From the NCBI RefSeq assembly GCF_020711255.1, contig NZ_JAJFAW010000011.1, positions 1 to 64,000 of the forward strand: a DNA stretch of 64,000 nt, read 5' to 3'. The notes under the pieces are model-generated. The model made no database searches. It was not told where the DNA came from and saw nothing but the letters and a program-made list of their open reading frames with translations. The translations under genes were made by a program, and so were the position numbers. Origin of the DNA: Hymenobacter plasmatis. Lineage in GTDB: Bacteria; Bacteroidota; Bacteroidia; Cytophagales; Hymenobacteraceae. Positions 42,296 through 50,687 of the stretch are shown here, piece after piece. The number at the start of each line of letters is the position of its first letter. Position 1 is the first letter of the stretch.

Positions 42296-42487
42296 ATGAA
42301 AGAACTTGGGCTAGGCTTGCTCATTATTGGGCTCATTTCGCTGGTATTGCCGCTCATCAACCCCAACGTGCACTATGTTTTTCTGAAGTGGATTGACCAG
42401 TGGGGCCCGACAGTAGCTTGGGGCATACGAGGCGGTATCACCTTAGTAGGGCTCGTGCTCTGGCTCGGTTTTAGAAACCGCGACTAG
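42296..42487 (+). CDS. Small two-helix membrane protein, unknown
   Basis: I do not recognise this 63-residue protein. It is mostly two hydrophobic segments (LGLGLLIIGLISLVLPLI and WGIRGGITLVGLVLWLGF) with a short loop NPNVHYVFLKWIDQWGP. The ATG at 42296 follows the ridA stop by 70 nt. The protein is short but has a consistent membrane pattern and a clear end before a strong terminator, supporting its reality. Confidence 0.6.
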   Translation: MKELGLGLLIIGLISLVLPLINPNVHYVFLKWIDQWGPTVAWGIRGGITLVGLVLWLGFRNRD

Positions 42488-42551
42488 GGAGCAATCAGTG
42501 TCCATTGTGCCTCGATGCATCAGTTGGTACTGAAGAGCAAGCGCTAACAAA

Positions 42552-42598
42552 CAATTGGTTAAGGCCGAGCACAGACTATGCTCGGCCTTAACCAATTG
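42552..42598. terminator. 20-bp perfect terminator palindrome
   Basis: Positions 42552-42571 pair perfectly with 42579-42598, loop CAGACTA. The arms are CAATTGGTTAAGGCCGAGCA and its complement. The T-run is weak on both strands, so the stem itself is the main signal. Confidence 0.75.
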
Positions 42599-42690
42599 GC
42601 ATATAAGGGCGTAGTCATGACAAGCCCCTCCAGCAACACGTGGCGGGCTTGTTCAGGCGTGGCGCACCCCGCGCCATTTCGCTCTTGGCC

Positions 42691-43986
42691 ATGTCTTCGA
42701 TACTTCCCACCCACCCCCTGCACTCCCCGGCCGACCTTGATACCCTGCTGGCGGCCATTGGCGACGCTCGCGTGGTGCTGCTCGGCGAAGCGTCACACGG
42801 CACCCACGAGTATTACACGTGGCGCACGGCTTTGAGCAAGCGGCTGATTCAGGAGAAAGGGTTTCAGTTTATTGCCGTGGAAGGCGACTGGCCCGACTGC
42901 TTCGAGGTAAACGCCGCTATTAAGCAGGAACAGATGGCGCACGGCTCGGCCGCCAAGCTGCTCCAAACCTTCAACCGCTGGCCCACCTGGATGTGGGGCA
43001 ACTGGGAAATTGCGGCGCTGGTGGAATGGCTGCACCGCCACAATCAGGCCCAGCCCATGGAGCGCCGCGTGGGCTTCTACGGCCTGGATGTGTACAGCCT
43101 CTGGGAGTCGTTGGAAGCCGTGCTGCACTACGTGGAGAAGCAAGGCGATGGGGCTGTGACCGCCGCTCGCCGGGCCTTCCACTGCTTTGAGCCCTACAGC
43201 ACCGACCCGCAGGAATACGCCCGGGCCGTCGCTTTCGTGTCGGAAGATTGCCAGGACGAAGTAATTGCGGTACTCAAAGCCCTGCGCCACCAAGCACAGG
43301 AGCGCCAGCCCGCCAACCTGCCCGAACGCGAGCAAGCCTTCGGGGCCGAACAGAATGCCTTGGTGGCCGTAAACGCTGAACGCTATTACAAGGCCATGAT
43401 ACGCGGCGGCGGTGCGTCTTGGAACGTGCGCGACACGCACATGATGGAGACCCTGACCCGCCTGCTCAACCTGCACGGGCCCAACAGCAAGGCCATCATC
43501 TGGGCCCACAACACGCACGTGGGCGATGCCCGCTACACCGACATGCGCCGCGAAGACATGGTGAACATCGGCCAACTGACCCGCGAGCAACTGGGCCGCG
43601 AGCAGGTCTTCAGCGTCGGCTTTGGCTCCTACCAGGGCAGTGTGGTAGCGGGCAAGGCCTGGGGCGCGCCGCTCGAAAACATGCCGGTACCGGCTGCTAT
43701 CCGCAACTCTTGGGAAGAGCAATTGCACCGCCAGCTGAAAGGAGCCAACGGCTTGCTTCTCTCATCAGAACTAAAGCAGGAAACGGGGCTGCGGCAGTCG
43801 CAGGGCCACCGGGCCATTGGCGTGGTGTACCGGCCCCAGCTCGAGCAGTTTGGCAACTACGTGCCCTCGGTCATACCCGAACGCTACGACGCGTTTATGT
43901 TCCTAGACCGCACCAAGGCGCTACACCCGCTGGCGATTCATCCCGAGGAAAAAGGGCCACCCGACCTGTACCCGTGGGGCGAGTAA
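42691..43986 (+). CDS. Erythromycin-esterase family protein
   Basis: This 431-residue protein of the EreA/EreB-like family (PF05139) has the diagnostic opening VVLLGEASHGTHEYYTWR with Glu33 and His36, then FIAVEGDWPDCFEVN, FNRWPTWMWGNWEI, IIWAHNTHVGDARY. Ere enzymes hydrolyse macrolide lactones, but many environmental members have other or unknown substrates; antibiotic resistance is not shown. The ATG at 42691 gives the normal start; an upstream frame of 17 codons has no support. It is followed by the gltX promoter region. Confidence 0.88.
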   Translation: MSSILPTHPLHSPADLDTLLAAIGDARVVLLGEASHGTHEYYTWRTALSKRLIQEKGFQFIAVEGDWPDCFEVNAAIKQEQMAHGSAAKLLQTFNRWPTWMWGNWEIAALVEWLHRHNQAQPMERRVGFYGLDVYSLWESLEAVLHYVEKQGDGAVTAARRAFHCFEPYSTDPQEYARAVAFVSEDCQDEVIAVLKALRHQAQERQPANLPEREQAFGAEQNALVAVNAERYYKAMIRGGGASWNVRDTHMMETLTRLLNLHGPNSKAIIWAHNTHVGDARYTDMRREDMVNIGQLTREQLGREQVFSVGFGSYQGSVVAGKAWGAPLENMPVPAAIRNSWEEQLHRQLKGANGLLLSSELKQETGLRQSQGHRAIGVVYRPQLEQFGNYVPSVIPERYDAFMFLDRTKALHPLAIHPEEKGPPDLYPWGE

Positions 43987-44069
43987 GGCCAATAAGTCGT
44001 TACGCGCCCTCCTGGTGATAGCGCGAAACGGTTCGTGACGCAGTGCTTCGTGCTACTAACTACTGGCGT

Positions 44070-44077
44070 TACCTTTG
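44070..44077 (+). promoter_or_regulatory. -7 box (TACCTTTG) of gltX
   Basis: It matches TAnnTTTG. The predicted start of transcription falls inside the left arm of the next hairpin. Confidence 0.7.
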
Positions 44078-44079
44078 TG

Positions 44080-44111
44080 GCGCGCTTCGGCCTACGGAGC
44101 GCGCTTTTTTT
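44080..44111 (+). terminator. Terminator hairpin between the gltX promoter and start codon
   Basis: Positions 44080-44089 pair with 44095-44104 (10 bp with one G-U, loop GCCTA), then seven T, 5 nt before the gltX ATG. It would stop transcription arriving from the esterase gene; own transcripts would start within it. Confidence 0.8.
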
Positions 44112-44116
44112 GCGTT

Positions 44117-45658
44117 ATGACTGAGAGAGAAGTTCGGGTGCGTTTTGCACCGTCGCCCACGGGGCCGCTGCACATCGGCGGGGTCCGCACGGCACTTTAC
44201 AACTATTTGCTGGCCCGCAAGCTGGGCGGCAAGATGTTGCTCCGCATTGAGGATACCGACCAGAACCGCTTCGTGCCCGGCGCCGAGAACTACATTTTGG
44301 AAGCCCTGGCCTGGTGCGGCATCGTGATTGACGAAGGCGTGGGCACCGGCGGCCCGCACGCGCCCTACCGCCAGAGCGAGCGCAAGCCCATGTACAAGCA
44401 GTACGCCGACCAGCTCATTGCCAGCGGCCACGCCTACTACGCCTTCGACACGCCCGAGGAGCTCGACGCCATGCGCGCCCGCCTGCAGGCCGCCAAGGTG
44501 CCCAACCCGCAGTACAACAGCATCACGCGCGCCCAGATGCGCAACTCCCTCACCCTGCCCGAGGACGAGGTGAAGCAGCTGCTCGACAGCGGCGCGCAGT
44601 ACGTGATTCGCCTGAAGGTGCCGCGCAAGGAAGAAGTGCGCTTCCAGGACCTGATTCGCGGCTGGGTGGTGGTGCACTCCTCGGCCATCGACGACAAAGT
44701 GCTGATGAAGTCGGACGGCATGCCGACCTACCACCTGGCCAACATCGTGGATGACCATTTGATGGAAATTTCGCACGTCATTCGCGGCGAAGAGTGGCTG
44801 CCCTCGGCCCCGCTGCACGTGCTGCTGTACCGCTACCTGGGCTGGGAAAGCACCATGCCGCAGTTTGCCCACTTGCCCCTGCTGCTCAAGCCCGACGGCA
44901 CGGGCAAGCTCAGCAAGCGCGACGGCGACAAGCTCGGCTTCCCGGTGTTCCCATTGGAGTGGCACGGCATCGACGGCGAAACCGGCGAGCCCACCGTGAG
45001 CCGCGGCTACCGCGAAGACGGTTACCTGCCCGAAGCCTTCATCAACTTCCTGGCCTTCCTGGGCTGGAACCCCGGCTCGCAGCAGGAGATTTTCTCCATG
45101 GACGAGCTGATTGCCTCCTTCAGCATCGAGCGGGTGAGCAAGTCGCCGGCCCGCTTCGACCAGAACAAGGTGAAGTGGTACAACGAGCACTACCTGCGCG
45201 CCAAGTCCGACGCCGAGCTGGCGCCCTACCTACTTACGGCCCTAGCCGAGCACGGCATTGCCTGCGACCAGGCCAAGGCCGAGCGAATTGTGAGCGTGAT
45301 GAAGGAGCGGGTGAGCTTCCCCAAAGACTTCTGGCAGGAGGCCAAATACTTCTTCCAGGCCCCGGATAGCTACGACGAGCAGGTCGTCAGCAAGAAGTGG
45401 AACCCGCAGGTAGCCGCCGCCCTCACGGCCTACGCCGAGGCGCTGGCTGGCACTGCCGAGTCTACCGCCGAAGGCTTGAAAGCGCTGTTTAACCAGACCG
45501 TGGAGGCCCAGGGCATGAAGCCTGGGCAGGTGCTGCAGACCTTGCGCGTAGCCGTAACCGGCGGAGCCGCGGGCCCCGACCTTTTCGAAACGTTGGCCAT
45601 TCTGGGCACGGCCGAGGTAGCGGCCCGCTTGCAGACAGCGGTGAAAACCCTGGGCTAA
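44117..45658 (+). CDS. gltX: Glutamate-tRNA ligase
   Basis: GltX charges tRNA-Glu (and tRNA-Gln in species lacking GlnRS). The 513-residue class I synthetase has the HIGH motif as SPTGPLHIGG, the KMSKS motif as KLSKR (264-268) and the conserved FRGEEWLPSAPLH-like block (VIRGEEWLPSAPLH). The ATG at 44117 gives the canonical N-terminus MTEREVRVRFAPSP; the open frame before it runs through the promoter and hairpin. It is followed by a convergent terminator for the next region. Confidence 0.96.
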   Translation: MTEREVRVRFAPSPTGPLHIGGVRTALYNYLLARKLGGKMLLRIEDTDQNRFVPGAENYILEALAWCGIVIDEGVGTGGPHAPYRQSERKPMYKQYADQLIASGHAYYAFDTPEELDAMRARLQAAKVPNPQYNSITRAQMRNSLTLPEDEVKQLLDSGAQYVIRLKVPRKEEVRFQDLIRGWVVVHSSAIDDKVLMKSDGMPTYHLANIVDDHLMEISHVIRGEEWLPSAPLHVLLYRYLGWESTMPQFAHLPLLLKPDGTGKLSKRDGDKLGFPVFPLEWHGIDGETGEPTVSRGYREDGYLPEAFINFLAFLGWNPGSQQEIFSMDELIASFSIERVSKSPARFDQNKVKWYNEHYLRAKSDAELAPYLLTALAEHGIACDQAKAERIVSVMKERVSFPKDFWQEAKYFFQAPDSYDEQVVSKKWNPQVAAALTAYAEALAGTAESTAEGLKALFNQTVEAQGMKPGQVLQTLRVAVTGGAAGPDLFETLAILGTAEVAARLQTAVKTLG

Positions 45659-45689
45659 TTCTTAGCTTGGTAAGCTCGATAAGCAAACC

Positions 45690-45722
45690 AAAAGAGGCTG
45701 GCCGATGGTCAGCCTCTTTTTT
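45690..45722 (+). terminator. Intrinsic terminator of gltX
   Basis: The stem AAAGAGGCTG (45691-45700) with inner GCC/GGT pairs its complement ending at 45719, followed by six T. Confidence 0.85.
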
Positions 45723-45808
45723 GTGGGCATAAGGCGGGCCGCACACCACCCGTCGCCGTTTATTCGCGTAAAGCGTGGAGATTGGTACCTGCATCAACTC
45801 TCCTTATC

Positions 45809-46201
45809 ATGGCCAAAAAACCTGTCAAGCCCAAGCAAAAAACTGACCCCGACAAGAAAGCCCGCGTCCATAAAGAGTTGGAAGGCTTTGAAATCGGGGT
45901 GAACCCGCTGGGGGAAATCACCTCCAACTACAGCATCGAGCAAATCAACCAGTTTCTGGGGCGCCACGTGCGCGACAAGAAGTTGGTGGACCGCGCCGGG
46001 CAGTTTGGGGAAAAGCCCGGGGAAGGCGAAACCGAGGATGAAGCCTTTCCCATTGCCGACGCCGAGCACGCCCCCGAGCCGGAAGAGACCGAGGAAGACT
46101 TCATGAAGCGCACCAGCCGGGAAGCCAAGCGCAAGAAAGCCCCCCTGGACCCCGATGCCGCCGCGGCCGAAACCCGCGCCGACCTGCCGCCCGACGAATA
46201 G
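45809..46201 (+). CDS. Conserved acidic/basic low-complexity protein, unknown
   Basis: I do not recognise a named family. The 130-residue protein starts with a lysine-rich segment (MAKKPVKPKQKTDPDKKARVHKELEGFEIGVN), then GEITSNYSIEQINQFLGRHVRDKKLVDR, and a very acidic C-terminus (PEPEETEEDF and TRADLPPDE). It lacks signal or membrane segments. The ATG at 45809 is preferred to an upstream GTG that adds nine residues of unlikely sequence. Order and composition suggest a nucleic-acid- or protein-binding accessory factor, but no function should be assigned. Confidence 0.6.
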   Translation: MAKKPVKPKQKTDPDKKARVHKELEGFEIGVNPLGEITSNYSIEQINQFLGRHVRDKKLVDRAGQFGEKPGEGETEDEAFPIADAEHAPEPEETEEDFMKRTSREAKRKKAPLDPDAAAAETRADLPPDE

Positions 46202-46228
46202 CTCAACCGGGGGTAGCCCAACCGCTGG

Positions 46229-46816
46229 CTACAGCGTGAGAGACGAGCCAGTGCGGCGGCCGTTTTCGAAGGTCTCCACTTTGATTAGCAAGCCATTGTC
46301 GTATAGCTCTACCCGGTTTAGCTGGTTGCCGGCGTAGGTTTCTACCTTAGTCAGCTTGCCCAAGTTGTAGGTTTCGGCGCGGCTGATGGTGCCATTGGTA
46401 TAGGTTTGGATGGACGTGATTTGGCCGTTCTCGTCGAAGCTCGTCCAGGGCCCGTACCAATAGAAGCGCGCTCCTTTTTTCCCCGTGACCCACTGCGCAT
46501 GGCCGCGGCGCGCTACCTGGCCGCCGGGGTGCCAGTACGTTACCTCGCACAGGCCGTCCTGGCCGTAGCGCTCGGAGTGGTCGAGGGCCCCGGTGGGGTC
46601 AAAGTAGCGGAAGGTGCCCACGGGGCGGCCGTGCCGGTACTTCCCTGTGGTGAAGGGCTGTTTGCTCTCGGCATCGTAGTAAGTGCGCCAGCGCCCTTTG
46701 GCCAGGCTGTTGCGGTCGTAACGGTTCGGCTTCCAAAATCCGCGCGGCCCATTGTTAGCCGCGCAGGCGCTCAGCAGTGCCGAGCAGAGAAGCAACAGAA
46801 ACACCTGAAGACGCAT
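46229..46816 (-). CDS. MORN/YwqK-like repeat lipoprotein
   Basis: This 195-residue protein has a lipobox LLSACA (Cys18) and repeats of the MORN/YwqK pattern: KYRHGRPVGTFRYFDPTGALDHSERYG, VTYWHPGGQVARRGH, YGPWTSFDENGQITSIQTYTNG, KVETYAGNQLNRVELYDNG. These beta-hairpin repeats are common in exported proteins of Bacteroidota; database titles calling them antitoxins are not functional evidence. Its role is unknown, probably at the periplasmic face of the envelope. It is convergent with the acidic protein gene at 45809. Confidence 0.85.
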   Translation of the reverse strand: MRLQVFLLLLCSALLSACAANNGPRGFWKPNRYDRNSLAKGRWRTYYDAESKQPFTTGKYRHGRPVGTFRYFDPTGALDHSERYGQDGLCEVTYWHPGGQVARRGHAQWVTGKKGARFYWYGPWTSFDENGQITSIQTYTNGTISRAETYNLGKLTKVETYAGNQLNRVELYDNGLLIKVETFENGRRTGSSLTL

Positions 46817-46940
46817 GATTAGAAGGCGTTAGGTTTAACTATAAATTTAGTTTAAGATAATTACCCAACGCTACTTCCCCAAATTATTGTGGCTTTCGGG
46901 ATGTGTATAGAAGAAATGATATAGAATCGCCCGGCGCTTT

Positions 46941-46948
46941 TACCTTTG
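46941..46948 (+). promoter_or_regulatory. -7 box (TACCTTTG) of the AIM24 gene
   Basis: It matches TAnnTTTG exactly, 29 nt before the ATG at 46978. Confidence 0.7.
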
Positions 46949-46977
46949 ATTCAGCCCAACTCTCTTTTCTGCTCCCT

Positions 46978-47760
46978 ATGCTTTCTCACGACGTTGACTT
47001 CCGCATCCTCGGCTCCGACATTCAGGTACTCGAAATTGAGCTGGACCCGAATGAAACTGTGATTGCCGAGGCCGGGGCCATGGTATACATGGAGGAAGGC
47101 ATTGCCTTCGAAACCAAGATGGGCGATGGCTCGGAGCCCGACCAGGGCCTGATGGGCAAGCTGTTCTCGGCCGGCACCCGGCTCATTACGGGCGAGTCGC
47201 TGTTCCTCACGCACTTTACGCACCGCGGCGGCTACGGCAAGAGCCGCGTGGCCTTCTCGGCCCCCTACCCCGGCACCATCATCCCCATCAACCTGGGCGA
47301 CATGCCCAACGGCCTTATCGTGCAGAAAGACGGTTTCCTGGCAGCGGCGCGGGGCACCAAAATCAGCCTGCACTTCAATCAGAAGTTCGGGGCCGGGCTG
47401 TTCGGTGGCGAGGGCTTTATCCTGCAAAAGCTCACCGGCGACGGCAAGGCCTTCGTGCACGCCGGCGGCACCATCATCGAGAAACGGCTGAATAATGAGC
47501 TGCTCCGCGTCGATACCGGCTGCGTCGTGGCGTTCGAGCCGAGCATCGATTTCAGCGTGGCCCGGGCGGGCGGGTTAAAATCGATGATTTTTGGCGGCGA
47601 GGGGCTGCTCCTGGCAACCATGCGCGGTACCGGCCGGGTGTGGATACAATCCATGCCGGTCAAGAAGCTCATCCGCGCCCTGGCCCCGGGTGGCGGCAAT
47701 GCGCAAAAAGAAAGCGGCAGCGTACTGGGCGGCCTGATGGGCAGCTTAATGGACGAATAA
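46978..47760 (+). CDS. AIM24 family (TIGR00266) protein
   Basis: This 260-residue protein matches the TIGR00266/AIM24 beta-rich fold: [78 protein letters not shown], and [34 protein letters not shown]. Members are widespread soluble proteins; yeast AIM24 affects mitochondrial membrane organisation, and bacterial function is unknown. A Gly/Asn-rich tail ([23 protein letters not shown]) follows the domain. The ATG at 46978 follows the -7 box; the open frame before it is not supported. Confidence 0.92.
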   Translation: MLSHDVDFRILGSDIQVLEIELDPNETVIAEAGAMVYMEEGIAFETKMGDGSEPDQGLMGKLFSAGTRLITGESLFLTHFTHRGGYGKSRVAFSAPYPGTIIPINLGDMPNGLIVQKDGFLAAARGTKISLHFNQKFGAGLFGGEGFILQKLTGDGKAFVHAGGTIIEKRLNNELLRVDTGCVVAFEPSIDFSVARAGGLKSMIFGGEGLLLATMRGTGRVWIQSMPVKKLIRALAPGGGNAQKESGSVLGGLMGSLMDE

Positions 47761-47775
47761 ACGGCGCGACAACTG

Positions 47776-47796
47776 GAGCCTCAGTAGCTGAGGCTT
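47776..47796. terminator. Small terminator-like hairpin
   Basis: AGCCTCAG pairs with CTGAGGCT around TAG (8 bp) between two convergent genes. The T-run is weak. Confidence 0.5.
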
Positions 47797-47830
47797 CATC
47801 AAATTAAGCTGGCCAATCGTCGGCGACGCC

Positions 47831-48031
47831 TTAGCCTACCATGCCTTTGGCAGCAATGCCCAAGGCCAGCGCCACCACGAGGCCAATGGCCACGCCTACC
47901 CGGATTAGAAACTTGTAATCGCTGGCTTCGTCGCTCTTGCGCCGGTCGGTTTCGCGGCGCTGGTGGCGGGATTTGTACGGCCGCTGATAAGCCGATTTCT
48001 TCGAAGCAGGTGCAGTAGCAGTGTAGGACAT
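47831..48031 (-). CDS. Small membrane protein, unknown
   Basis: I do not recognise this 66-residue protein. It has a basic N-terminal half (SKKSAYQRPYKSRHQRRETDRRKSDEASD) and one C-terminal membrane segment (FLIRVGVAIGLVVALALGIA). The strong positive stretch before the helix predicts the basic end inside the cytoplasm. The ATG at 48031 lacks an obvious promoter box. It stands between AIM24 and GH3, convergent with the former. Confidence 0.6.
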   Translation of the reverse strand: MSYTATAPASKKSAYQRPYKSRHQRRETDRRKSDEASDYKFLIRVGVAIGLVVALALGIAAKGMVG

Positions 48032-48162
48032 AGGCGGGAATATTACCGTAATATTACTAAGTATTCTCCAAATAAAGCCGCAACTGTCCAGTCAAATATA
48101 TTTTTTGACTAATAGAGTGCTTTTTTCTTCCCCAGGGCGGCTATCTGTTGGGAAAGTGGGCG

Positions 48163-49716
48163 TTAGGCTTGCCTGGTTGTGGCTTCTGCCGCCGACTGCA
48201 GTACGGCCTCCAGCACAGCGCGGGAGTTGAGCAAACGCGGCACTTTGTGCTGCCCTCCCAGCTTTCCCTGGCTGGCCAGCCACGCCTCAAATGTGCCGGC
48301 AGGCACAGCGCGCAGCCGGGGCGGCGCCAGGGCCAGGCTGCGGTGGCGCTTGGCCGCGTAGTCGGAGTTCAGCTCGCACAGCGTGGCATCCAAAACGGCG
48401 CCGAACTTGGCCAGGTCCGGAAGGCAAGCATCGGAGGCAAATTCGATTGCCCATTCGTGGCCCCCGCGCGACGACGCGCTATCCACGGCAAACCACACGG
48501 GCGCGGCGGTGAAGTCGCGCACGGCCGCGCCGGTGGCCCGGCTGGCGGCGGCCACGGCGGCTTCGGCATTTTCGATGACCACTTCTTCGCCGAAGGCATT
48601 GAGAAAGTGCTTAGTACGCCCCGTGATGCGCACCCGATACGGCGCCAGGGAGGTAAAGCGCACGGTGTCGCCCACGAGGTAGCGCCACAGCCCCGCGTTG
48701 GTGCTGATGACCAGGGCATAGGGCCGGTGCAGCTCCACTTCCGCCAGGGGCACGGGGCGCGGGTCGGGCGCAGCCCACTGGTCGGCGGGCAGAAACTCGT
48801 AGTAGATGCCGTGGTCGAGCAGGAGCAAGAGGTCTTCGCTATCGGGCTGGTCCTGCAGGGCAAAGTAGCCTTCGGAGGCGCTGTAGATTTCGAGGTAGCG
48901 CATGCGCACATCCGGAATCAGCTGGCGAAACAGCTCCCGGTAGGGCCCAAAGGCGACCGCGCCGTGCAGGAACAACCGCAAATTGGGCCACACCTGCGTG
49001 ATGTCGGCGGCACCGGCCAGGGCCACCACGCGGCGCAGCAGCACTACCATCCAGGTGGGCACGCCGGCCAGGGTGCGCACGTCCTGCGTGAGGACGTGGG
49101 CCGCGATGCGCTCAATTTTCTCCTCCCACTCGTCCAGTAGTGCCAGGGCGAGCGGCGGCGTGCGCATTTGCTCGGCCCACCACGGCAGCTGCTGCATGAT
49201 GAGGGCCGATACGTCGCCGATGCGGGAGGCCGGCTCCTGCGGCCGAAAGGGATTGGGTAGGTGCGCCCCGCCCAACGACAGCGTTTTGCCCGCCAACAGC
49301 CGCTCCTGCGGGTAAAAATGCGTAGAAAGCGCCAGCATGTCGCGGCCGGCGCGGTAGTGGCAGGCGTGCAGCGCCTCGGCCGTGACGGGGATGTATTTGC
49401 TGCGGGCGTTGGTGGTGCCGCTCGACTTGGCAAACCAGCGGGGCCGCCCGGGCCACAGCACGTTGGGCTGCCCGCGCAATACCTTTTCCAGCTCCGGATA
49501 CAATTGCTCGTAGGTGCTCACGGGCACCCGTTGGGCAAAGTCGTCCGCCGCCATGCGCTCCCGGAACCCGTAGCGCTGGCCCCACTCGGTGGCCTGCGCC
49601 CGGGCCAGCAGCTGGCGCAGCAGCCGTGCCTGCACCTCGTGCGGCTGCTGCCGAATGCGGGCCAGCCGGGGCAAGCTCCCCCATTGAACGGCGGTTGCGA
49701 GTAGCTGGTCGAGCAT
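48163..49716 (-). CDS. GH3 auxin-responsive promoter family protein
   Basis: This 517-residue protein resembles GH3 acyl acid amido synthetases: the opening WFAKSSGTTNARSKYIPVT holds the ATP/AMP-binding loop (SSGTTNAR), followed by YIEIYSASEGYFALQ-like sequence (LEIYSASEGYFALQDQPDSEDLLLLLD), VISTNAGLWRYLVGDTVRF and ITGRTKHFLNAFGEE. Plant GH3 enzymes conjugate amino acids to acyl acids; the bacterial substrates are not established. In Bacteroidota GH3 frequently lies beside lptB, as here (about 90 bp). The gene shares the strand with lptB and could follow it in one transcript, with a repeat between. Confidence 0.9.
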   Translation of the reverse strand: MLDQLLATAVQWGSLPRLARIRQQPHEVQARLLRQLLARAQATEWGQRYGFRERMAADDFAQRVPVSTYEQLYPELEKVLRGQPNVLWPGRPRWFAKSSGTTNARSKYIPVTAEALHACHYRAGRDMLALSTHFYPQERLLAGKTLSLGGAHLPNPFRPQEPASRIGDVSALIMQQLPWWAEQMRTPPLALALLDEWEEKIERIAAHVLTQDVRTLAGVPTWMVVLLRRVVALAGAADITQVWPNLRLFLHGAVAFGPYRELFRQLIPDVRMRYLEIYSASEGYFALQDQPDSEDLLLLLDHGIYYEFLPADQWAAPDPRPVPLAEVELHRPYALVISTNAGLWRYLVGDTVRFTSLAPYRVRITGRTKHFLNAFGEEVVIENAEAAVAAASRATGAAVRDFTAAPVWFAVDSASSRGGHEWAIEFASDACLPDLAKFGAVLDATLCELNSDYAAKRHRSLALAPPRLRAVPAGTFEAWLASQGKLGGQHKVPRLLNSRAVLEAVLQSAAEATTRQA

Positions 49717-49734
49717 AGAGGGAAACGAAGAAAG

Positions 49735-49799
49735 ACGAATGAGGAAGGAAGAATCAGGGGTTGAGCTAATTCTTCACTCCTCATTCTCCATTCCTCATT
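49735..49799. repeat. Dispersed inverted repeat, copy B (GACGAATGAGGAAG type)
   Basis: It begins with the same 14 nt as the element at 25292 and ends with a 27-nt right arm that differs from that copy at about four positions. AATGAGGAA (49738) pairs with TTCCTCATT (49791). It lies between the GH3 and lptB genes. Confidence 0.75.
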
Positions 49800-49805
49800 G
49801 ATGAT

Positions 49806-50537
49806 TTAGATGGTCCGTTTCAATTCGAAGTTCTTGCCCAGGTATACGCGCCGCACGGTTTCGTCCCCGGCCAGCTCTTCGGCCGTGCCGGCTTTGAGCA
49901 ACTTGCCTTCAAAAAGCAGGTAGGCGCGGTCCACGATGTTGAGGGTGGCGTTCACGTCGTGGTCGGTGATGAGCACGCCGATGTTGCGGTGCTTGAGCTT
50001 GGACACGATGCCCTGAATTTCTTCGGTGGCGATGGGGTCGACGCCGGCAAAAGGCTCGTCCAGCAGCACGAATTTGGGGTCGACGGCCAGGGCGCGGGCA
50101 ATTTCGGTGCGGCGGCGCTCGCCGCCGCTCAGCACCTTGCCCAGGTTCTTGCGCACGTGGGTTAGGCTGAACTCGTCGAGCAGGGCCTCTACTTTGTCGC
50201 GCCGGGCCGGCTTGGGCATGCTGGTCATCTCGAGCACGGCCATGATGTTTTCCTCCACGCTCAGGTCGCGAAATACGCTGGCCTCCTGGGCCAGGTAGCC
50301 CACCCCCAGCCGTGCCCGCTGGTAAATCGGCATGTTGGTTATCTCGGTGCTGTCGAGAAAAATGCGGCCGCCGTTGGGCTTCACCATGCCCACCATCATG
50401 TAGAAGCAGGTGGTTTTGCCGGCACCGTTGGGGCCGAGCAACCCCACGATTTCCCCTTGCTCTACCGTGACCGACATGTCGTTGACGACGGTGCGGGCTT
50501 TGTATTTTTTAATGAGGTGGTCGGCGCGAAGAATCAT
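49806..50537 (-). CDS. lptB: LPS export ABC transporter ATPase LptB
   Basis: LptB powers extraction of lipopolysaccharide from the inner membrane with LptFG. The 243-residue ATPase has Walker A GPNGAGKTT (35-43), signature LSGGERRR (136-143), Walker B FVLLDEPFAGVDP and the His switch in LITDHDVNATLNIVDRAYLL. The block GYLAQEASVFRDLSVEENI is diagnostic of LptB. The ATG at 50537 lies only 5 nt after a TACCTTTG box and gives the canonical MILRADHLIKKY start; the open frame beyond is promoter sequence. Confidence 0.95.
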   Translation of the reverse strand: MILRADHLIKKYKARTVVNDMSVTVEQGEIVGLLGPNGAGKTTCFYMMVGMVKPNGGRIFLDSTEITNMPIYQRARLGVGYLAQEASVFRDLSVEENIMAVLEMTSMPKPARRDKVEALLDEFSLTHVRKNLGKVLSGGERRRTEIARALAVDPKFVLLDEPFAGVDPIATEEIQGIVSKLKHRNIGVLITDHDVNATLNIVDRAYLLFEGKLLKAGTAEELAGDETVRRVYLGKNFELKRTI

Positions 50538-50542
50538 AAGCA

Positions 50543-50550
50543 CAAAGGTA
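50543..50550 (-). promoter_or_regulatory. -7 box (TACCTTTG) of lptB
   Basis: An exact match to TAnnTTTG on the minus strand, only 5 nt from the start codon; predicts a leaderless transcript. Confidence 0.7.
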
Positions 50551-50687
50551 ACGGCTTGTACCAAGCCAGGCAGGGTGTACAAATCGCACGCGATATAGAA
50601 TCAATGGTAGGCGTGCCTAACAAATGATTTGAATTTTTCCTTACTTTTAGCCTCCACAATCAAACCCACCTAATTCTTCTTTTTTAT

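Noticed and set aside
42691..43986. Erythromycin-esterase-like gene as an antibiotic resistance gene
   Set aside because: The family is broad; no mobile element or resistance context is present, and substrate cannot be inferred from the sequence.
46229..46816. MORN/YwqK lipoprotein as an antitoxin of a toxin-antitoxin pair
   Set aside because: No toxin gene adjoins it, it is a lipoprotein, and the antitoxin label in databases lacks functional support for such repeats.
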